This document shows, piece by piece, positions 32,403 to 44,323 of a stretch of 64,000 nt of DNA (its first letter is position 1; every line of letters begins with the position of its first letter). The DNA comes from Burkholderiales bacterium. GTDB lineage: Bacteria > Pseudomonadota > Gammaproteobacteria > Burkholderiales > Casimicrobiaceae. Under the pieces are notes generated by a model. It made no database searches. It was not told where the DNA came from and saw only the letters and a list, made by a program, of their open reading frames with translations. Where the stretch lies: contig JADYZP010000040.1 in NCBI GenBank assembly GCA_020853025.1, positions 1 through 64,000 of the forward strand, in the 5' to 3' direction. A program made the translations under genes and the position numbers.

Positions 32403-33884
32403 ATGACGATGGAGCTTCGCCACGACCGCGAGCAGCCGAACAAGCCATTCGACGAGAGGGAAGGCCGCTATCGGCGCCTTCTGGAAGCCGTCGACCAAGG
32501 CGTGTGGAGCGTCGATGCCGTCGGAGTTATCGACTATATCAACCCGCGGGGGGCCGAGATTCTGGGCATTGCGTCCGCGGAGGTGCTCGGTCGATCTCCG
32601 TCGATGTTTGTCTTTCCCGGTGACGCGGCCGACACGGCGCAAAGGCTCGACCGTTGCAGGGAAGGCTACCGGGAACAAGGCGAATTCCGCCTGCGCTGCA
32701 ACGACGGCGTCGAGCGCTGGATTCAGTTCGCCTCGACGCCGCTTTCGGATGCGCTCAGCGGATACCGGGGTTCGGTTACCCACTTTGCCGACATCAGCGA
32801 AGGCAGAAAGGTCATGTTGGAAGCGCAGCAAGCCGGGAGGGAGTTCCACGACCTCTATCACAATGCACCGTGTGGCTACCATTCGCTCGACGCAGCGGGC
32901 ACGGTGGTCCAAATCAACGATACCGAGCTTGGCTGGCTCGGCTACGCTCGCGATGAAGTTGAAGGAAAGATGCAATTCTCCGATCTGATGCCAGCGCACT
33001 ATTCCGACCGATTCGCGCAGAACTTCGCGCTGCTCAAGGAACGCGATTGGCTGCGCGACAACGAGTACGAGATGCGGCGGAAGGACGGAACCACGTTTCC
33101 GGTATTGATAGGCGCCACTGCCGTCAAGGATGCCGACGGGCAATTCATTCGAAGCCGCGCCAGTGTCTTCGACGTCAGCAAGGAAAAATGGGCGGAACAG
33201 GAGTTGCGCCGCTACGCCGATGAGCTGCGCGCCGCCTCGCGGAGGTTGGTCGAGGTGCAGGAAGCCGAGCGACGCGCACTTGCCAGCCAACTGCATGACC
33301 TTGTCGGGCAGAAGCTGACCGCGCTGAGCATCAACCTGAATATCGTGAAAGCGCAACTGGCGCCTTCCACTACGGCGCAGGTCAACGGACGGCTCGATGA
33401 TTCGCTCACGTTGCTGGATGAGACCATCGAGAGCATCCGCGACGTCATGGCCGAACTGAGACCTGCGGTATTGGACGACTACGGGTTGATACCGGTGCTG
33501 CGTTGGTACGCGGAACAGTTCACCAAGCGCACGGGCGTGGAAACAGCCGTGGTCGAGCGAGAGCCAATCCGCCGGTTGCCACCGGTGGTGGAGGAAGCGC
33601 TCTTCCGCATCGCCCAGGAGGCGCTTGCCAACGTGGCCAAACACGCCCGGGCGCGCAAGGCAACAGTCGCTCTGACCGTCGAGTCCCAAGTCACCTGCCT
33701 GACCATCGCGGATGATGGTGAAGGGTTTGATCCGACGATTTCTCACCAACCCGCCAGGGATCGCGGCTGGGGATTGATGATCATGCGGGAGCGGGCTGCC
33801 GCGGTAAATGCGGAGTTGCGTGTCGAATCCGCACCCGGGCGAGGGACGCAGGTTATCGTGACTTTGAAAGGTGCGACACCATGA
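32403..33884 (+). CDS. PAS-PAS sensor histidine kinase (NarX/HisKA_3 type)
   Basis: The 493 residues contain two PAS domains (about 20-140, RYRRLLEAVDQGVWSVDAVG; and about 145-260, FHDLYHNAPCGYHSLDAAG). A short coiled coil follows, then the HisKA_3 box with phosphoacceptor H298 (ASQLHDLVGQKLTAL). The ATPase domain has EEALFRIAQEALANVAKHA and DDGEGFD. There are no membrane helices, so it senses a cytoplasmic signal, with no haem- or flavin-binding signature that I can name. It overlaps its response regulator by four bases. Confidence 0.9.
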   Translation: MTMELRHDREQPNKPFDEREGRYRRLLEAVDQGVWSVDAVGVIDYINPRGAEILGIASAEVLGRSPSMFVFPGDAADTAQRLDRCREGYREQGEFRLRCNDGVERWIQFASTPLSDALSGYRGSVTHFADISEGRKVMLEAQQAGREFHDLYHNAPCGYHSLDAAGTVVQINDTELGWLGYARDEVEGKMQFSDLMPAHYSDRFAQNFALLKERDWLRDNEYEMRRKDGTTFPVLIGATAVKDADGQFIRSRASVFDVSKEKWAEQELRRYADELRAASRRLVEVQEAERRALASQLHDLVGQKLTALSINLNIVKAQLAPSTTAQVNGRLDDSLTLLDETIESIRDVMAELRPAVLDDYGLIPVLRWYAEQFTKRTGVETAVVEREPIRRLPPVVEEALFRIAQEALANVAKHARARKATVALTVESQVTCLTIADDGEGFDPTISHQPARDRGWGLMIMRERAAAVNAELRVESAPGRGTQVIVTLKGATP

Positions 33885-34291
33885 TTCGCGTACTCCTCGC
33901 CGACGATCACGCGGTGGTGCGCGACGGCCTGCGCGCTCTGCTGGAGGCGCAGGCGGACATCGAAGTGGTCGGAGATGCCGCGAACGGGCGGGAAGTGCTG
34001 CGCGAGGCAAAGCAGCTGCATCCGGACGTGGTGGTCATGGATATTGCGATGCCGGAGTTGAACGGGATCGAGGCGACGCAGCAATTGCACGACGCACTTC
34101 CGTCGACACAGGTACTGATTCTGTCGATGCATTCGACCACCGAGCATATCTTTCGCGCGCTGCAGGCGGGAGCGCGAGGCTATTTGCTGAAGGATTCTGC
34201 CGGCAGCGAGGTTGTCGACGCCGTTCGCGTGGTGCATGCGGGCCGGCGCTACCTCAGCCACAAGATCGCGGCTGGCGTCATCGACGACTAC
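33881..34291 (+). repeat. Dispersed direct repeat, copy 2 (partner 22040-22450)
   Basis: This is the intact member of the receiver-domain repeat pair. The match ends at the last shared codons encoding VIDDY. After this the intact gene continues into linker and HTH while the other copy diverges completely. Confidence 0.85.
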
Positions 34292-34522
34292 ATCGCCGAG
34301 CGCCACCAAAGAAGTCCCCTGGACAGCCTGAGCGGGCGCGAACGGCAAATCCTGCAACTGGTGGCGGAGGGAAAATCGAGCGCCGAGGTGGCGGCGATGC
34401 TGTTTCTGTCGCCGAAGACGGTGGACACCTATCGCAGCCGAATGATGCACAAATTGGGTATTGGCGACCTGCCCGGCCTGGTCAAGTTCGCGATCCAACA
34501 CGGTGTAACGCAACTCGACTAG
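33881..34522 (+). CDS. NarL/LuxR-type response regulator
   Basis: The 213 residues comprise a receiver (1-125, acidic DDH near residues 8-10, phosphoacceptor D54, KDSAG lysine) and a LuxR-type HTH (about 150-205, LSGRERQILQLVAEGKSSAEV and SPKTVDTYRSRMMHKLGI). It starts inside the kinase stop codon (ATGA), so the pair is co-translated. Its first 137 codons reappear as the truncated copy at 22040. Targets are unknown; acnA is the nearest divergent gene. Confidence 0.92.
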   Translation: MIRVLLADDHAVVRDGLRALLEAQADIEVVGDAANGREVLREAKQLHPDVVVMDIAMPELNGIEATQQLHDALPSTQVLILSMHSTTEHIFRALQAGARGYLLKDSAGSEVVDAVRVVHAGRRYLSHKIAAGVIDDYIAERHQRSPLDSLSGRERQILQLVAEGKSSAEVAAMLFLSPKTVDTYRSRMMHKLGIGDLPGLVKFAIQHGVTQLD

Positions 34523-34640
34523 CCGATCGCTCGATCCCGTGTTTACGATGATCGCCACCGCCGCGAACGACTATCGGGGCTACTCGATAATTTCTGTAGG
34601 GAGATCTCGATTCGCTTCGGGTCGACGCTAACCATCGGGA

Positions 34641-37340
<2,700 letters not shown>

Positions 37341-37419
37341 GCCGTCCTCCGTGGAAATCCGTTAAAGGGGTCGTAGCGCGGGCCGAAGCCGATGCTACGG
37401 TACCGTGAACGCGGATATA

Positions 37420-39828
37420 TCAACTCACCAAGACCTCGAAATCGACATCTTCCCAGCGCGCGGCTTCGTGCCAGTAGAAGGTGAACTTGACCTTGGTGCC
37501 GGGCGCCAACCGCGCGGTCGGAAGATCGGCGGCGTGCACGCCGAGGCCGGTGTCCCTCGTGGCCGTGTCATGCGCGCTGCGCCAGCCGTCGCCGCTCCAG
37601 TGCACGATGGCTTGCGCCAGCACTTCGATGCGCAGTAGGCGACCCGCCGCAAACGAGTGGGTCTTGTGGTTGAAGCGCCAGAAGGCGCGGATCGGTTGCG
37701 CTTTGCCCTTCGCGTAGCGCACCACGGTCTGGTGCGGCATGTCGAACACCCACCCGTCGCGCAGCGAGCGCAAAAGCTTGATGTATTCGGCGTGCGCCCA
37801 GACCAACGGCATCGCGGACCCCGACGGCCGGCCGAAGAACAATTCCTTTGATGCGATATCGGGTGCATCCCAGATCTGTTCCGGGATCATGCCGCCGTCG
37901 TTGGCAAATGCGATCATCGCCCGCATCAATGCCCGCGCAGCATCGGGCCGGCCGGCGGCAAGCTCGTAGTGCGCGCGCTCGCCGGTGAGCAGCGGCCATG
38001 CGCGACCACGGCCGGTGCCGTCGAAGGGACTGCCGTCTTCGCGCTCGCCGTAGCCGTCGTCGTTGTAGCGGTGCCACGCCGGGCCGTGCGGCGTGTCCAC
38101 CTTGAGTAGCGAGTCGATCACCTTGACCGTGTCGACAATGCGCGGATCGTCGGCGGCGCGCAGGCCGAAGCGTACCAGTGCCAGCGCATCGGGGCTGACG
38201 ATCTGCTCGGTCGGTGCCGTCATGTCGCCCAGAGGGCGGTTCTTGATGGGAACGAAGCCTTGCGCGGGTGACGCTACCGTACACACTTCGGGCGGCGCGA
38301 TGCGCACGTAGTAGCCGTCCACGCCCACTTTTTGTGCGAGCGGCGTCCCGGTGACGTAGGTCCAGCGCTCGACATAGTCGTTCCAGATATCGGCCGTTTC
38401 GCGCAGATAGACGGCGACATCCGGTTCGTCGCAAGCGTCGGCCAACTCGGCGGCAACCAGCAAAGCGGCGATGACGACCGCGAGCGTGAAGGGCGAATAG
38501 CCGGCGTCCTCCTCCCAGCGGTCCTGCTGCGTGACCGGCCCGTTGCGAACCAGGAAGCTCGCCGCCCGCCGCGTCATCGGCCACGCGCGATGCACGTCGT
38601 CGTTGGAAAGCGCGCCCTCGCGGCGTGCCAGATCGACCAGGAGAATCGGAAACGCCGCCTCGTCCATCTGGATGCCGTTCCAGTACGGCGTGCCGTCGAG
38701 CCACATGTTCTGCGGCCAATGGCCGTCGGCTTCCTGGGTGGTTTGCAGGTAGCGCACCACGATGCGCACGTCGTCGTGCGCGCCGGCGGCGAGCAGTGCG
38801 CCCGCCGACTCGACGAGGTCGCGCGGCCAGGCGAGATGGTAGCCGCCCAGGTCGTTGTCGCTCTTGGTGAAGCCCCACGGAAACGACAGGCTGGCAATCA
38901 GTCCGCCGGGAATCCGCTTCGACTCGTGCACGCGAAGCACCATCATGCTGGTCCGGTAGGCATCGTATCCGCTTGCCTGGTCATCGGCGATGCGCCGACA
39001 AAGCTGCTGCCAGTCCTGCCACTCGTGCACATACGCGGCCCGCGCCGCCTCGAAGTCTTGTGTGAGGCTCGCCAGGGCGCGATGGCCGGCTTCCGCCGAG
39101 GTATTGCCGAAGCCCACCGCCAGCACGAAACTGCCGGCGCAGGATTCCAAGTCGACTTCGCCGATGAGCGCGACGTTGCCGTTCTCGGCGCGGGCATACT
39201 CCCACCTCATTTGCCGGTGGCGCGACAGATCCTGCCAGCCGTCGCTTGCGCCGACGAAGCCAGCGGAACGCTTGCGCCAAGGTGCTGTGCACGCGATTGC
39301 CAGCGCGAAGCTGGCGCGCTGCGCAAACAGCATCGGCACCCCTTTGTAATCGTCCAGCCAGGCGCTGTTGCCCCATCCGCGATTGCCCAGATGCGGTGCG
39401 GCAAGCACGTACAGACGATAATCGCCGAGGGCGCCTGCCAGCGGAACGAAGTGCGTGCGCTGCAGCAGTGCATCGCGCGCCGGGTCGGCCAGGATTTCCT
39501 TTTCGATCCGGTAGCGCCCGGTGCCACACGCATTGATCAGCCGGTAGAGCGGTACGCCGGCGAACGGATAGCTGACCTGCGAGTGCGCGTGACGCTTCTC
39601 TTCGGAGAAGAAATCCTGCCCGTCGGTGACGATCAGGCCGATGTCGCGCGTGCCGGGCGAGTCGAGGCGCGGATAGTAGATCTCGTTCAAAATGCCGTGA
39701 CTCAGCGTGAACCAGACGCGGCTGGCCGCGCCGAGCGACGTCCCCACACCGGTCTTGGCGCTCGACGTCCAGCGCGGCTCGCTGCCGGGCCAGCCGGGGG
39801 CATGTGTGGCTTTGATGGAACCGCTCAC
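37420..39828 (-). CDS. GH15 family glucoamylase/glucodextranase-like protein
   Basis: The 802 residues comprise an N-terminal beta-sandwich (about 1-270, TSLGAASRVWFTLSHGILNE, YYPRLDSPGTRDIGLIV) and a GH15 alpha/alpha-barrel. WPRDLVESAGALLAAG, the acid-bearing NGIQMDEAAFPILLV and the base in DGGMIPEQIWDAPD mark the catalytic region. No signal peptide is visible, so it probably acts on intracellular glucan such as glycogen. The start is the GTG at 39828 behind AGAAGG. The following gene on the strand is aceE, 79 bases away. Confidence 0.87.
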   Translation of the reverse strand: MSGSIKATHAPGWPGSEPRWTSSAKTGVGTSLGAASRVWFTLSHGILNEIYYPRLDSPGTRDIGLIVTDGQDFFSEEKRHAHSQVSYPFAGVPLYRLINACGTGRYRIEKEILADPARDALLQRTHFVPLAGALGDYRLYVLAAPHLGNRGWGNSAWLDDYKGVPMLFAQRASFALAIACTAPWRKRSAGFVGASDGWQDLSRHRQMRWEYARAENGNVALIGEVDLESCAGSFVLAVGFGNTSAEAGHRALASLTQDFEAARAAYVHEWQDWQQLCRRIADDQASGYDAYRTSMMVLRVHESKRIPGGLIASLSFPWGFTKSDNDLGGYHLAWPRDLVESAGALLAAGAHDDVRIVVRYLQTTQEADGHWPQNMWLDGTPYWNGIQMDEAAFPILLVDLARREGALSNDDVHRAWPMTRRAASFLVRNGPVTQQDRWEEDAGYSPFTLAVVIAALLVAAELADACDEPDVAVYLRETADIWNDYVERWTYVTGTPLAQKVGVDGYYVRIAPPEVCTVASPAQGFVPIKNRPLGDMTAPTEQIVSPDALALVRFGLRAADDPRIVDTVKVIDSLLKVDTPHGPAWHRYNDDGYGEREDGSPFDGTGRGRAWPLLTGERAHYELAAGRPDAARALMRAMIAFANDGGMIPEQIWDAPDIASKELFFGRPSGSAMPLVWAHAEYIKLLRSLRDGWVFDMPHQTVVRYAKGKAQPIRAFWRFNHKTHSFAAGRLLRIEVLAQAIVHWSGDGWRSAHDTATRDTGLGVHAADLPTARLAPGTKVKFTFYWHEAARWEDVDFEVLVS

Positions 39829-39877
39829 AACCTTCTCGTACCGCTCAATCCAGTTCGACCAACCTGTCGCACACGGT

Positions 39878-40444
39878 TCAAGAAGGCGGCACGATGCGCT
39901 CGACCCAGGCGGTAAAGGCCTCGATGTACTTCTTGACGAACTCGCGCGTGCCGTCGTTGTTCGGTTTCCCGCTGGCGTCCAGCAGATCCTGCACCTTGCC
40001 GATATAGGCCTCCGGCTGCTGCAATGTGGGCATGTCGAGGAAGGTCAGCGACTGGCGCAAATGATGGTTGGCGCCGAAGCCGCCGATGGCCGAGATCGAC
40101 GCCGTCACTATGCCGGCCGGCTTGCGCGCCCACTTGTTCTGGCCCGCGGGACGCGAGGCGACATCCAGCGCGTTCTTCAGCGCCGCCGGCATCGAGCGGT
40201 TGTGCTCAGGAGTGACAAACAGCACCGCATCGGCGCTGGCGACGCGCTGGCGAAACGCCGTATATTCGGCGGGTGCGGTCGCTTGGTCGTAATCCTGGTT
40301 GTACAGCGGCAATTGCGCGATCTCGACGACTTCCATTTGCAGCTGCGCCGGGGCCGACTCGATCAGGATCTGCGCGATTCGACGGTTGAACGAATCTTTG
40401 CGCAGGCTGCCGATGATCACGGCGACATCGTAGGGCTTGGCCAT
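39878..40444 (-). CDS. NADPH-dependent FMN reductase (ChrR-like)
   Basis: The 188 residues have a flavodoxin-like fold. VAVIIGSLRKDSFNRRIAQI is the FMN phosphate-binding loop and TPEHNRSMPAALKNALDVAS is the isoalloxazine-contact motif of the ChrR/AzoR-like quinone and chromate reductases. GGAGTG precedes the ATG at 40444. It starts six bases after the transaldolase stop, so the two are co-transcribed. Confidence 0.9.
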   Translation of the reverse strand: MAKPYDVAVIIGSLRKDSFNRRIAQILIESAPAQLQMEVVEIAQLPLYNQDYDQATAPAEYTAFRQRVASADAVLFVTPEHNRSMPAALKNALDVASRPAGQNKWARKPAGIVTASISAIGGFGANHHLRQSLTFLDMPTLQQPEAYIGKVQDLLDASGKPNNDGTREFVKKYIEAFTAWVERIVPPS

Positions 40445-40450
40445 ATTCTT

Positions 40451-41548
40451 TCACTCCTTCACGTGGTTGACGGCGACTGGTGCGCCGCTCTTGTTGGCGA
40501 TGTGCTGCAGCAGCGACTGCCAGGAATTCACGAATGCCTGCGCGCCGTCGCGCTGCAACTTGAGCGCCAATGCGCCTATGTCGATGCGAGCTTGCGCAAA
40601 ACGCGCGAGTACCGGCTCGGCGTCGCCGCCGTCTTCGGGCATCGCGCTGGTCACGGCCCCGTGCTCGGCAAAGGCGTGCAGGGTCTTGTCGGGGATGGTG
40701 TCGATGGTGTCGGGTGCGGCCAGCGCCTCCAGATACAGTGTCGGCGATGCCTGCGGATCCTTGGTCCCGGTACTGGCCCAGAGCAGGCGCTGCGGCCGGG
40801 CTCCGGCCGCAGCTAGCTTGCGCCAGCGCGGAGTTGCCAGCATCTCGCGATACGTACGGTAGGTTCGCCCGGCGATCGCGATGCCGAGCCGGTTGCGCAG
40901 CTCGTCCGGAACCGTGGCGCTGACCGCTTTGTCCCAGCGGCTGACGAACAGCGAGGCGACCGACGCAACGCGCGGATCGCGGCCGGCATCGATTCGGCGC
41001 TCGATCCCGCGCAGATAGGCCTCCGCTGCAGCAAGATATTGCTCGCGCGAGAAGAGCAGCGTGACGTTGATCGGCACCCCGGAAAAGATCGACTCCTCGA
41101 TCGCGGGAATGCCTGCCGGCGTGCCGGGGATCTTGACGAACAGGTTCGGTCGGTCGGCCTGGCGGTGAATCCGCGCCGCGGCTCCGATGCTGCCTGCAGT
41201 GTCATCGACGAGCAGCGGCGACAGCTCCATCGATACCCAGCCGTCGACGCCATCGCTTTGGTCGAACACCGGCCGGAAGAGATCAGCGGCCCGCCGCAAG
41301 TCTGCGAGCGCGAGCTCCACGAACAGCACCTCGCCGGATTCTCCGCGTGCCGCCTGGTCGCGGATGCTCTTGTCGTAGGCGCCCGTATTGGCGATCGCGT
41401 GCTCGAAGATGGTGGGGTTCGAGGTCAGCCCGGTAATCGAGAACTCGTCGATATAGCGGCGCAGCGTGCCGTCATCGAGAATTCCGCGGGTGATATTGTC
41501 CAGCCACAGGCTTTGGCCGAGCTCACGCAACTGACGGGTTTTGTTCAT
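40451..41548 (-). CDS. tal: Transaldolase
   Basis: At 365 residues it matches the transaldolase type common in GC-rich bacteria. TGLTSNPTIFEHAI is the N-terminal motif, and the Schiff-base Lys is in RPNLFVKIPGTPAGIPAIEE. INVTLLFSREQY and LLWASTGTKDP are further matches. It transfers dihydroxyacetone units in the pentose phosphate pathway. AGGAG precedes the ATG at 41548. The long upstream in-frame extension has no family similarity. It is the first gene of the tal-FMN reductase-GH15-aceE run. Confidence 0.92.
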   Translation of the reverse strand: MNKTRQLRELGQSLWLDNITRGILDDGTLRRYIDEFSITGLTSNPTIFEHAIANTGAYDKSIRDQAARGESGEVLFVELALADLRRAADLFRPVFDQSDGVDGWVSMELSPLLVDDTAGSIGAAARIHRQADRPNLFVKIPGTPAGIPAIEESIFSGVPINVTLLFSREQYLAAAEAYLRGIERRIDAGRDPRVASVASLFVSRWDKAVSATVPDELRNRLGIAIAGRTYRTYREMLATPRWRKLAAAGARPQRLLWASTGTKDPQASPTLYLEALAAPDTIDTIPDKTLHAFAEHGAVTSAMPEDGGDAEPVLARFAQARIDIGALALKLQRDGAQAFVNSWQSLLQHIANKSGAPVAVNHVKE

Positions 41549-41851
41549 GCTTGCTCCTGGTTCGATGGTATTCGGAACGCGCGCTGAGCGGGGCCGTTCC
41601 GGTGTCCACGCTCTGCGCGACACGCGGCCGGCCGCGTGACAGGCGCGCCCGCTCCGCCAGTCTAACGCTGCTTCGACCGTGTCGGTATCGGGAAATTCCG
41701 TTGCCTTTTGTAGCGAATTCTTGACATCCAAAGTCCCCAAGGGCGAGCCGCTGCCGGCGCCGGGCGCGGTACCCGGGTTGTCGTAATCTCGACACACGCC
41801 ACGCAAACGGACTGAACGCCGATAACCCACCGGCCCATACTCGGCACCGCG
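41549..41851. other. Upstream region of tal without a gene
   Basis: About 300 bases holding the tal ribosome-binding site and presumably its promoter. No reading frame here resembles a protein family, and no clear -35/-10 pair stands out. Confidence 0.4.
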
Positions 41852-42019
41852 TCATTTTTCCTTCGTGAGCTTGCCGCAGGCGACCGGCAGCGTCGCTCCC
41901 GCAGGTACACCACGCAGAGAGGCGACCGTTTTCGGCAATGTGGCGGTGGCGGGAATGCCGTGGACGAAAATAACACGTTTGGCCAGATCCGATGAAGCAC
42001 CCTCGAACGTCGATGCCAT
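41852..42019 (-). CDS. Small hypothetical protein (55 residues)
   Basis: ATG at 42019, TGA at 41852, with CGGGAA just upstream as a weak ribosome-binding site. The translation has balanced, protein-like composition (MASTFEGASSDLAKRVIFVH, then GIPATATLPKTVASLRGVPA and a Lys-rich end), unlike the Arg/Pro/Ser-rich shadow frames around it. I do not recognise it. It lies between the tal promoter region and a Tudor-like small gene. Confidence 0.35.
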   Translation of the reverse strand: MASTFEGASSDLAKRVIFVHGIPATATLPKTVASLRGVPAGATLPVACGKLTKEK

Positions 42020-42044
42020 TTCCCGCGTCACATCACGTCGGGTA

Positions 42045-42266
42045 CTACTTGGCTACACGAGTTAACGCTGCGCCGGAGTGCACCAGAATCGGCGGCTCGC
42101 CGGGATGATGGTCATGCTGCTCGATCGAGTACATGGTGTTGGCAGCCGTAGTACCCATCTTGTGAACACCCTTGACGGTGCCGTGACCGATCGCGCTGCG
42201 GTAGTGCCACGTCACCGAAGTCCCCACGGGAATCGTCTCGAATGGTGCTGGCTTCTTTGCAGGCAT
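42045..42266 (-). CDS. Small Tudor-like (DUF2945/HVA1-type) protein
   Basis: The 73 residues show the compact beta-barrel pattern IPVGTSVTWHYRSAIGHGTV, YSIEQHDHHPGEPPILVHSG and AALTRV. These match bacterial 'hypervirulence-associated' Tudor-like proteins in layout (V-x-W ... GxVxxVH ... Y-x-I ... H-x-G-x-AL). The start is the ATG at 42266 behind GGGAGG. The function is unknown. A second member of the same type lies 500 bases away. Confidence 0.65.
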   Translation of the reverse strand: MPAKKPAPFETIPVGTSVTWHYRSAIGHGTVKGVHKMGTTAANTMYSIEQHDHHPGEPPILVHSGAALTRVAK

Positions 42267-42526
42267 TGCCGTGCCTCCCGTTCGTAACATTCTTGCCATC
42301 AGGTAGTTAAAGCCGGTAGTTGCCTCCGGCAGTTGCATTCGCGCTTCGGCGAGTTAGCCGATTGGCGACGTACGAGCCCTTCGCCGGCAAGTATGCAATT
42401 GTCGCTGCGCGATTGCTGTCGGGAGATCGTGACAGTCGTATTGACCGCATCAGTCAACGTTTCCTTACGCTATGCATCAACCTCACTATCACGTTGTCCA
42501 GTGTCTGATTAGCAAGCAGCGCCAGA

Positions 42527-42757
42527 ATGCCGATCTCAAATAGGTTGTGCATGCTGCTGGTGGCCGTGGCGGCTGCGGGCACCGCGGCCGCCGGCACCTT
42601 CGACGTACGTGCCGTCATGTCCAAAGACGGCTCCCAGATCTATTTTGACCTGGCGGGCCCTCGCATCGAGCCTGGCGACACGGTACGCTGGATTCAGGTC
42701 AACGGCATTGCCGAGGTATGCTTGTCTGGCAAGCGGCGCAACGCAAAGGGGTCCAGC
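42527..42757 (+). pseudogene. Truncated cupredoxin-like secreted protein
   Basis: A signal peptide (MLLVAVAAAGTAAAG) is followed by the start of a plastocyanin/azurin-like domain (VMSKDGSQIYFDLAGPRIEP, GDTVRWIQVNG). The sequence breaks off where the first copper-ligand His (usually N-x-H-S) should come, and none of the later ligands exist. The frame then runs straight into the DUF2945 gene. It is most likely a deletion remnant, since a short secreted fusion would lack a copper site. Confidence 0.55.
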
Positions 42758-42982
42758 GTGACGAGGAAATTCAAGGTTGGCGATCACGTGACCTGGAACT
42801 CCGAGGCGGGGCGCGTGAGCGGCAAGATCGTCAAGGTGCACACCAGAAACGTCGACTACAAGGGATACACGCACCATGCGAGCGCAGACGATCCACAGTA
42901 TGAAATCAAGAGCGACAAGACCGACCACGTCGCGATGCACAAGGGCTCGGCGCTGAGCAAGGCAAGCAAGGCGCGCGAATGA
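42758..42982 (+). CDS. DUF2945 / HVA1 Tudor-like protein
   Basis: The 74 residues are a near-complete match to the family: RKFKVGDHVTWNSEAGRVSG, KIVKVHTRNVDYKGYTHHAS, DDPQYEIKSDKTDHVAMHKG, SAL. The start chosen is the GTG at 42758, because AAGGGG lies just upstream and it puts the protein at the usual family start. The same frame is open upstream through the truncated cupredoxin, so a fusion product is also possible. It is a cytoplasmic family with unknown function. Confidence 0.75.
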   Translation: MTRKFKVGDHVTWNSEAGRVSGKIVKVHTRNVDYKGYTHHASADDPQYEIKSDKTDHVAMHKGSALSKASKARE

Positions 42983-43007
42983 CTGGCTCGTTCGGCTACG
43001 AGGCGCC

Positions 43008-44198
43008 TCAACGCAGTTCTTTGCGCATCAACATGGCGCCGCTGACCGCCATCAATCCCAGCGCGCAGACGACCAGCGGCACGAAGCTCAACGCCGGAAT
43101 CCCGCTCAAGTCCCACGCTGCACCGCTGATGATCGCGATCGCAACCGCACCGCCGTAGCTGATCGTGAACATTCCCGCCGACGTGCGCGCCACGTCCTCG
43201 GAGCGGCAGAGCAAGGGTGGAAGCGTCAAGCCGACGATCAGCGCAGCGGCATCCGAGAAGCCCAGCAATGCCGCCCAGACGATGGTCGACGGTCCGACCA
43301 TGAAGACCAGTCCGGCGAGGCTCAGCAACGAAAGCAGGCCCGATGCAACATACGGCCATACCTTGCGCTCGAGTTTGGCGGCTACCAACAAGAGCAGCCC
43401 CGACGCGGGAAGCTGCCCGAAGTTCAACGCGGTCAGCGCGCCGCTGATCAGCTCCGGATGGCCCGCGTTGGCCAGGTAAATCGGGAGAAATGCATTTGCG
43501 CTGAAGTAGATCGCATTGACGCAGCAGAAGAGCAGCCCGAGCCTCCAGACGAGCCCGTCGTGCCAATCGGGAAGCCATTTTCGCGGCGTCGCGGATGCGC
43601 TACCGTGGACTGTCGTCGGTTGTGGCGCGTAGATGCGCACGACGAGGGCGATCATCGCCACCGGAACCGACCACGCCAGCAGTGACATGCGCCAGTCTCC
43701 GCCAACGAGCGGAAGAACGACGGGAACCGTCAGCAGCACCGCGAACGTCTCGCCGACAAGCAGGCCGTTGGTATAGACGGCCGTGCCCAGGCCGATATGG
43801 TGCGGGAGCCACTGGCGGACGGTGGTCGGCATGATCGGCTGCATGATGGCGACCCCTGCCGACATGACAACGGTCGTCATCAAAAGCATGGCGAAGTCGG
43901 CACTCAATCCGCGCAACGCCGAGCCCAAGGCCACCAGCGCCAGCCCGCCGACCAATGCGGAGGTGACGCCCAGGCGCGCGACGAGCAGCGAGCCCGCCAA
44001 GGCGGCGATCGCAAATAACGCCGGCGGGATGCTGCTGAGAATGCCGACTTCGGTGGCGCTCAAGTCGAAATCGTCGCGAATCATCGCGATGACCGGCGGG
44101 ACCGCGAGGATGGTGAGCCTCAGCGCGTTTCCGGCGAGCCACAGCAGGGCAACCGCGATCCATTTTTCGCGCGAGGTGGGTTGCCGGTGGTCGGACAT
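43008..44198 (-). CDS. MFS transporter, CynX/NimT type
   Basis: The 396 residues have about twelve membrane helices. LRLTILAVPPVIAMIRDDFDLSATEVGILSSIPPALFAI and the mid-protein MQPIMPTTVRQWLPHHIGLGTAVYTNGLLVGE are characteristic of CynX/NimT permeases (cyanate or 2-nitroimidazole transport in E. coli). No cyanase gene is nearby, so the substrate is open. The ATG is at 44198. Confidence 0.85.
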   Translation of the reverse strand: MSDHRQPTSREKWIAVALLWLAGNALRLTILAVPPVIAMIRDDFDLSATEVGILSSIPPALFAIAALAGSLLVARLGVTSALVGGLALVALGSALRGLSADFAMLLMTTVVMSAGVAIMQPIMPTTVRQWLPHHIGLGTAVYTNGLLVGETFAVLLTVPVVLPLVGGDWRMSLLAWSVPVAMIALVVRIYAPQPTTVHGSASATPRKWLPDWHDGLVWRLGLLFCCVNAIYFSANAFLPIYLANAGHPELISGALTALNFGQLPASGLLLLVAAKLERKVWPYVASGLLSLLSLAGLVFMVGPSTIVWAALLGFSDAAALIVGLTLPPLLCRSEDVARTSAGMFTISYGGAVAIAIISGAAWDLSGIPALSFVPLVVCALGLMAVSGAMLMRKELR

Positions 44199-44323
44199 CG
44201 GAAGCAGCGTTGGCAGAGGTGATGGTCAGCGAGCTGCAGCATCGAGCCCGCAGCAATCAGCCGCGGTCGATCGAGGGCACGAGAGCAGTCGACGCCGCCA
44301 ACTGAGCCTCTCGCCGGAGAGCG

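Noticed and set aside
32055-34010. A 651-codon minus-strand frame opposite the PAS kinase
   Set aside because: The kinase and response regulator on the plus strand carry complete motifs and an ATGA overlap; the antisense product has no recognisable domain.
38332-39915. A 527-codon plus-strand frame opposite the GH15 gene
   Set aside because: Shadow of the glycoside hydrolase coding strand.
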